From positions 1-5,576 of the forward strand of contig CAJUIH010000032.1 in the NCBI GenBank assembly GCA_910586045.1: a DNA stretch of 5,576 bases. Direction: 5' to 3'. The translations under genes and the position numbers were made by a program. The notes under the pieces were generated by a model. It was not told the DNA's origin. It searched no databases and was given only the letters and a program-made list of their open reading frames with translations. Below are positions 3,616 through 5,576 of this stretch, piece by piece; position 1 is the stretch's first letter, and every line of letters starts with the position of its first letter. Source of the stretch: an uncultured Eubacterium sp. GTDB lineage: Bacteria; Bacillota; Clostridia; Lachnospirales; Lachnospiraceae.

Positions 3616-5576
3616 ATGAGCAATCGATTAACCGGACAAAGCAGCCCCTACCTATTACAGCACGCACAAAATCCCGTAAACTGGTTTCCATGGTCCCAAG
3701 AAGCGTTTGAAACGGCGCAGCGGGAAGACAAGCCGATTTTTCTAAGCATCGGCTACAGCACCTGCCATTGGTGCCATGTCATGGCGCATGAAAGTTTTGA
3801 AAACCCAAAAATTGCGCAGATATTAAATCAATCTTTTATTTCTATCAAAGTCGACCGGGAAGAGCGCCCGGACATCGACAGCGTTTATATGGCAGTCTGT
3901 CAGGCATTTACCGGCAGCGGCGGATGGCCGATGAGTATCTTTATGACGCCGCAGCAGAAACCGTTTTTTGCAGGCACCTATTTTCCGCCTGAAACCCAAA
4001 ACGGCAGCATCGGATTCCCAGACCTGCTGCTGGCTGTCGCTTCGCAATGGAAACGGGCGCGCGAAAAATTATATGAATCCGCGGATCAGATTCTGGCCGC
4101 GTTCCGCCCTAGCGGCGAGCACAAAAAAGACAAATCCGGCCGGGAAGACCTGCTGCAGGCCGCAGTCCGCCTGCCCGAACAGGCCGTCGAATTATTCACG
4201 CAAAGCTTTGATCCGGTAAACGGCGGATTTGGCGGCGCGCCGAAATTTCCGCTGCCGCATAACCTTCTTTTTCTGTTATTATATGCGGCTCAGCAAAACA
4301 GCCGTTCCGAGCCGGATCCAGCCTGCCAGCCCGGCACGCTTACCCAGGCTGCCGTTACACTCGAACAAATGCGCCGCGGCGGGCTGTTTGACCACATCGG
4401 CTTTGGGTTTTCCCGGTATTCCACAGACGCGCGCTACCTCGTGCCGCACTTTGAAAAAATGCTGTATGACAATGCCCTGCTGATTACCGCCTACTGCGCC
4501 GCCTATAAAGCGTGCGGACGTAAAGATTTCCTGCTTACGGCACAGCAGACCGCTTCTTATGTGCTGCGGGAAATGACCGCAAAAGACGGAGCCTTTTATT
4601 CCGCGCAGGATGCGGACAGCGAAGGAGGGGAAGGGCGGTTTTACGTTTGGAGCCAGACAGAAATCCATCAGGTCTTAGGGTCCGAACGCGCCGCCGCCTT
4701 TTGCCGTTATTATGGCGTTACCGAGAAAGGGAATTTTGAGGGGAAAACAATCCTAAACCTGCTGAATGAAAACCCCATTTCCGACGCATTTGCAAAAGAG
4801 CGCGAACTGCTCTATAATTACCGCAAATCCCGTACCAGCCTGCACGTCGACGATAAAATTCTGACTGCCTGGAACGGCCTGATGATCCTTGCGCTGGCTG
4901 TTTTGTACCGCGTCACAGGTATCCGGCGCTATTTATTGGCTGCACAAGAAGCACAGGCATTTATCGACCGGAACCTGACGGACACAAACAGCCTGTACGC
5001 AGGCTGCCGCGGCGGCGTACATTCCTCGGCCGGATTTTTGGATGATTATGCTTATGAAATTGCAGCGCTTTTGACCCTTTATGAAGTCTGCGGCAAACCC
5101 GGGTATTTAAAACGCGCCGAATTGTACTGTCAGGAAGCCATCCGACAGTTTGGCGACAAAAACGGCGGCTTCTTTTTATACGGCACGCAAAACGACACCC
5201 TGATCATGCAGCCCAAAGAAAGCTACGACGGCGCCCTGCCAAGCGGAAACTCCGTGATGGCCTATTGCCTGGTCCGCCTTTCCCAGCTTACCGCAGCCGA
5301 GTCCTATTACCGCAAAGCCGCGGAAAAACAGATTGCTTTCCTGACCGCTGAAGCCGCCAGGTATCCGTCCGGATACGGCATGTTTTTAACCGCGCTGCTG
5401 TTTTACCGCGACCCGCCCCAAAAAATCACAGTCGTATTGTCAAAGCAGGATACCGCGGACAAGATCCTGCCGCGCCTGCCGCTTTATGCGGATGTCCGGA
5501 TCCTGGCGGAGCCGTCGGCAGAATATAAGCGGCTGGATGAGCGCACCACGTATTATATATGCAAAAACCATACCTG
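3616..5576 (+). CDS. yyaL: YyaL/DUF255 thioredoxin-domain protein, C-terminal end beyond window
   Basis: 653 codons are visible without a stop. Relatives such as B. subtilis YyaL are about 690 residues, so only the last few dozen are missing. Residues 3 to about 165 form the DUF255 thioredoxin-like domain. It has the family opening SSPYLLQHAQNPVNWFPW, the CxxC motif STCHWCHVM (Cys50 and Cys53), VDREERPDID and GGWPMSIFMTP. The rest is an alpha/alpha-barrel of the six-hairpin, N-acylglucosamine-2-epimerase-like type, with FDPVNGGFGGAPKFP, GGLFDHIGFGFSRYS, PHFEKMLYDNA, YSAQDADSEGGEGRFYVW and DDKILTAWNGLM all matching the family. The biochemical role of bacterial members is not established; a redox-linked sugar or protein-folding role is only suggested by the fold. 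The product is probably cytoplasmic, as no signal peptide is seen. It is divergent from the EFR1-like gene and shares its 232-base upstream region. Confidence 0.95.
   Translation, partial: MSNRLTGQSSPYLLQHAQNPVNWFPWSQEAFETAQREDKPIFLSIGYSTCHWCHVMAHESFENPKIAQILNQSFISIKVDREERPDIDSVYMAVCQAFTGSGGWPMSIFMTPQQKPFFAGTYFPPETQNGSIGFPDLLLAVASQWKRAREKLYESADQILAAFRPSGEHKKDKSGREDLLQAAVRLPEQAVELFTQSFDPVNGGFGGAPKFPLPHNLLFLLLYAAQQNSRSEPDPACQPGTLTQAAVTLEQMRRGGLFDHIGFGFSRYSTDARYLVPHFEKMLYDNALLITAYCAAYKACGRKDFLLTAQQTASYVLREMTAKDGAFYSAQDADSEGGEGRFYVWSQTEIHQVLGSERAAAFCRYYGVTEKGNFEGKTILNLLNENPISDAFAKERELLYNYRKSRTSLHVDDKILTAWNGLMILALAVLYRVTGIRRYLLAAQEAQAFIDRNLTDTNSLYAGCRGGVHSSAGFLDDYAYEIAALLTLYEVCGKPGYLKRAELYCQEAIRQFGDKNGGFFLYGTQNDTLIMQPKESYDGALPSGNSVMAYCLVRLSQLTAAESYYRKAAEKQIAFLTAEAARYPSGYGMFLTALLFYRDPPQKITVVLSKQDTADKILPRLPLYADVRILAEPSAEYKRLDERTTYYICKNHT

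Noticed and set aside
1..5576. Search by eye for CRISPR arrays, tRNA or rRNA genes, phage structural genes or a transposase
   Set aside because: No regularly spaced repeat series, cloverleaf-like segment, rRNA-like sequence or transposase motif was seen.

Overview
The window looks like a chromosomal segment of an anaerobic member of the Bacillota, most likely a clostridial species. The reasons are the strong AGGAGG-type ribosome binding sites, a YifB/ComM-type ATPase with a TTG start, a flavodoxin plus 2x[4Fe-4S] ferredoxin protein of the EFR1 type common in Clostridia, and a YyaL-type thioredoxin-domain protein. This placement is an inference from gene families; the window holds no taxonomic marker.

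Layout, left to right. (1) At 1-1100 on the minus strand is the N-terminal two thirds of a YifB/ComM-family AAA+ ATPase, cut by the window edge, with a structured leader and a candidate extended -10 promoter. (2) At 1271-1465 is a non-coding 175-bp element with perfect 15-bp terminal inverted repeats flanked by a perfect 10-bp direct repeat, which looks like a MITE sitting just upstream of the yifB promoter. (3) At 1524-2198 on the minus strand is a compact, AT-rich RelB/DinJ-YafQ type II toxin-antitoxin operon with its own promoter, ATGA-overlapped genes and terminator. (4) At 2388-2561 on the plus strand is a tiny hydrophobic ORF followed by a strong hairpin terminator that works best on the opposite strand. 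This has the geometry of a type I toxin-like locus but is unproven. (5) At 2619-3383 on the minus strand is an EFR1-like iron-sulfur flavoprotein gene split by a single in-frame TAA exactly between its flavodoxin and ferredoxin parts. Its promoter is close to consensus, and two 10-bp direct repeats spaced 21 bp apart lie just upstream. (6) At 3616-5576 on the plus strand is a nearly complete YyaL/DUF255 protein, running off the window end.

The two well-conserved housekeeping-like genes (yifB at one end, yyaL at the other) and the EFR1-like gene are moderately GC-rich. The block between about 1270 and 2500 is visibly AT-rich and holds the MITE, the toxin-antitoxin pair and the small hydrophobic ORF, so it reads as an accessory insertion zone. 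No RNA gene, CRISPR array or phage structural gene was seen. The points most worth a second look are the MITE with its 10-bp duplication, the precise domain-boundary stop in the EFR1-like gene, the small hydrophobic ORF with its opposing terminator, and the phased repeats upstream of the EFR1 promoter.
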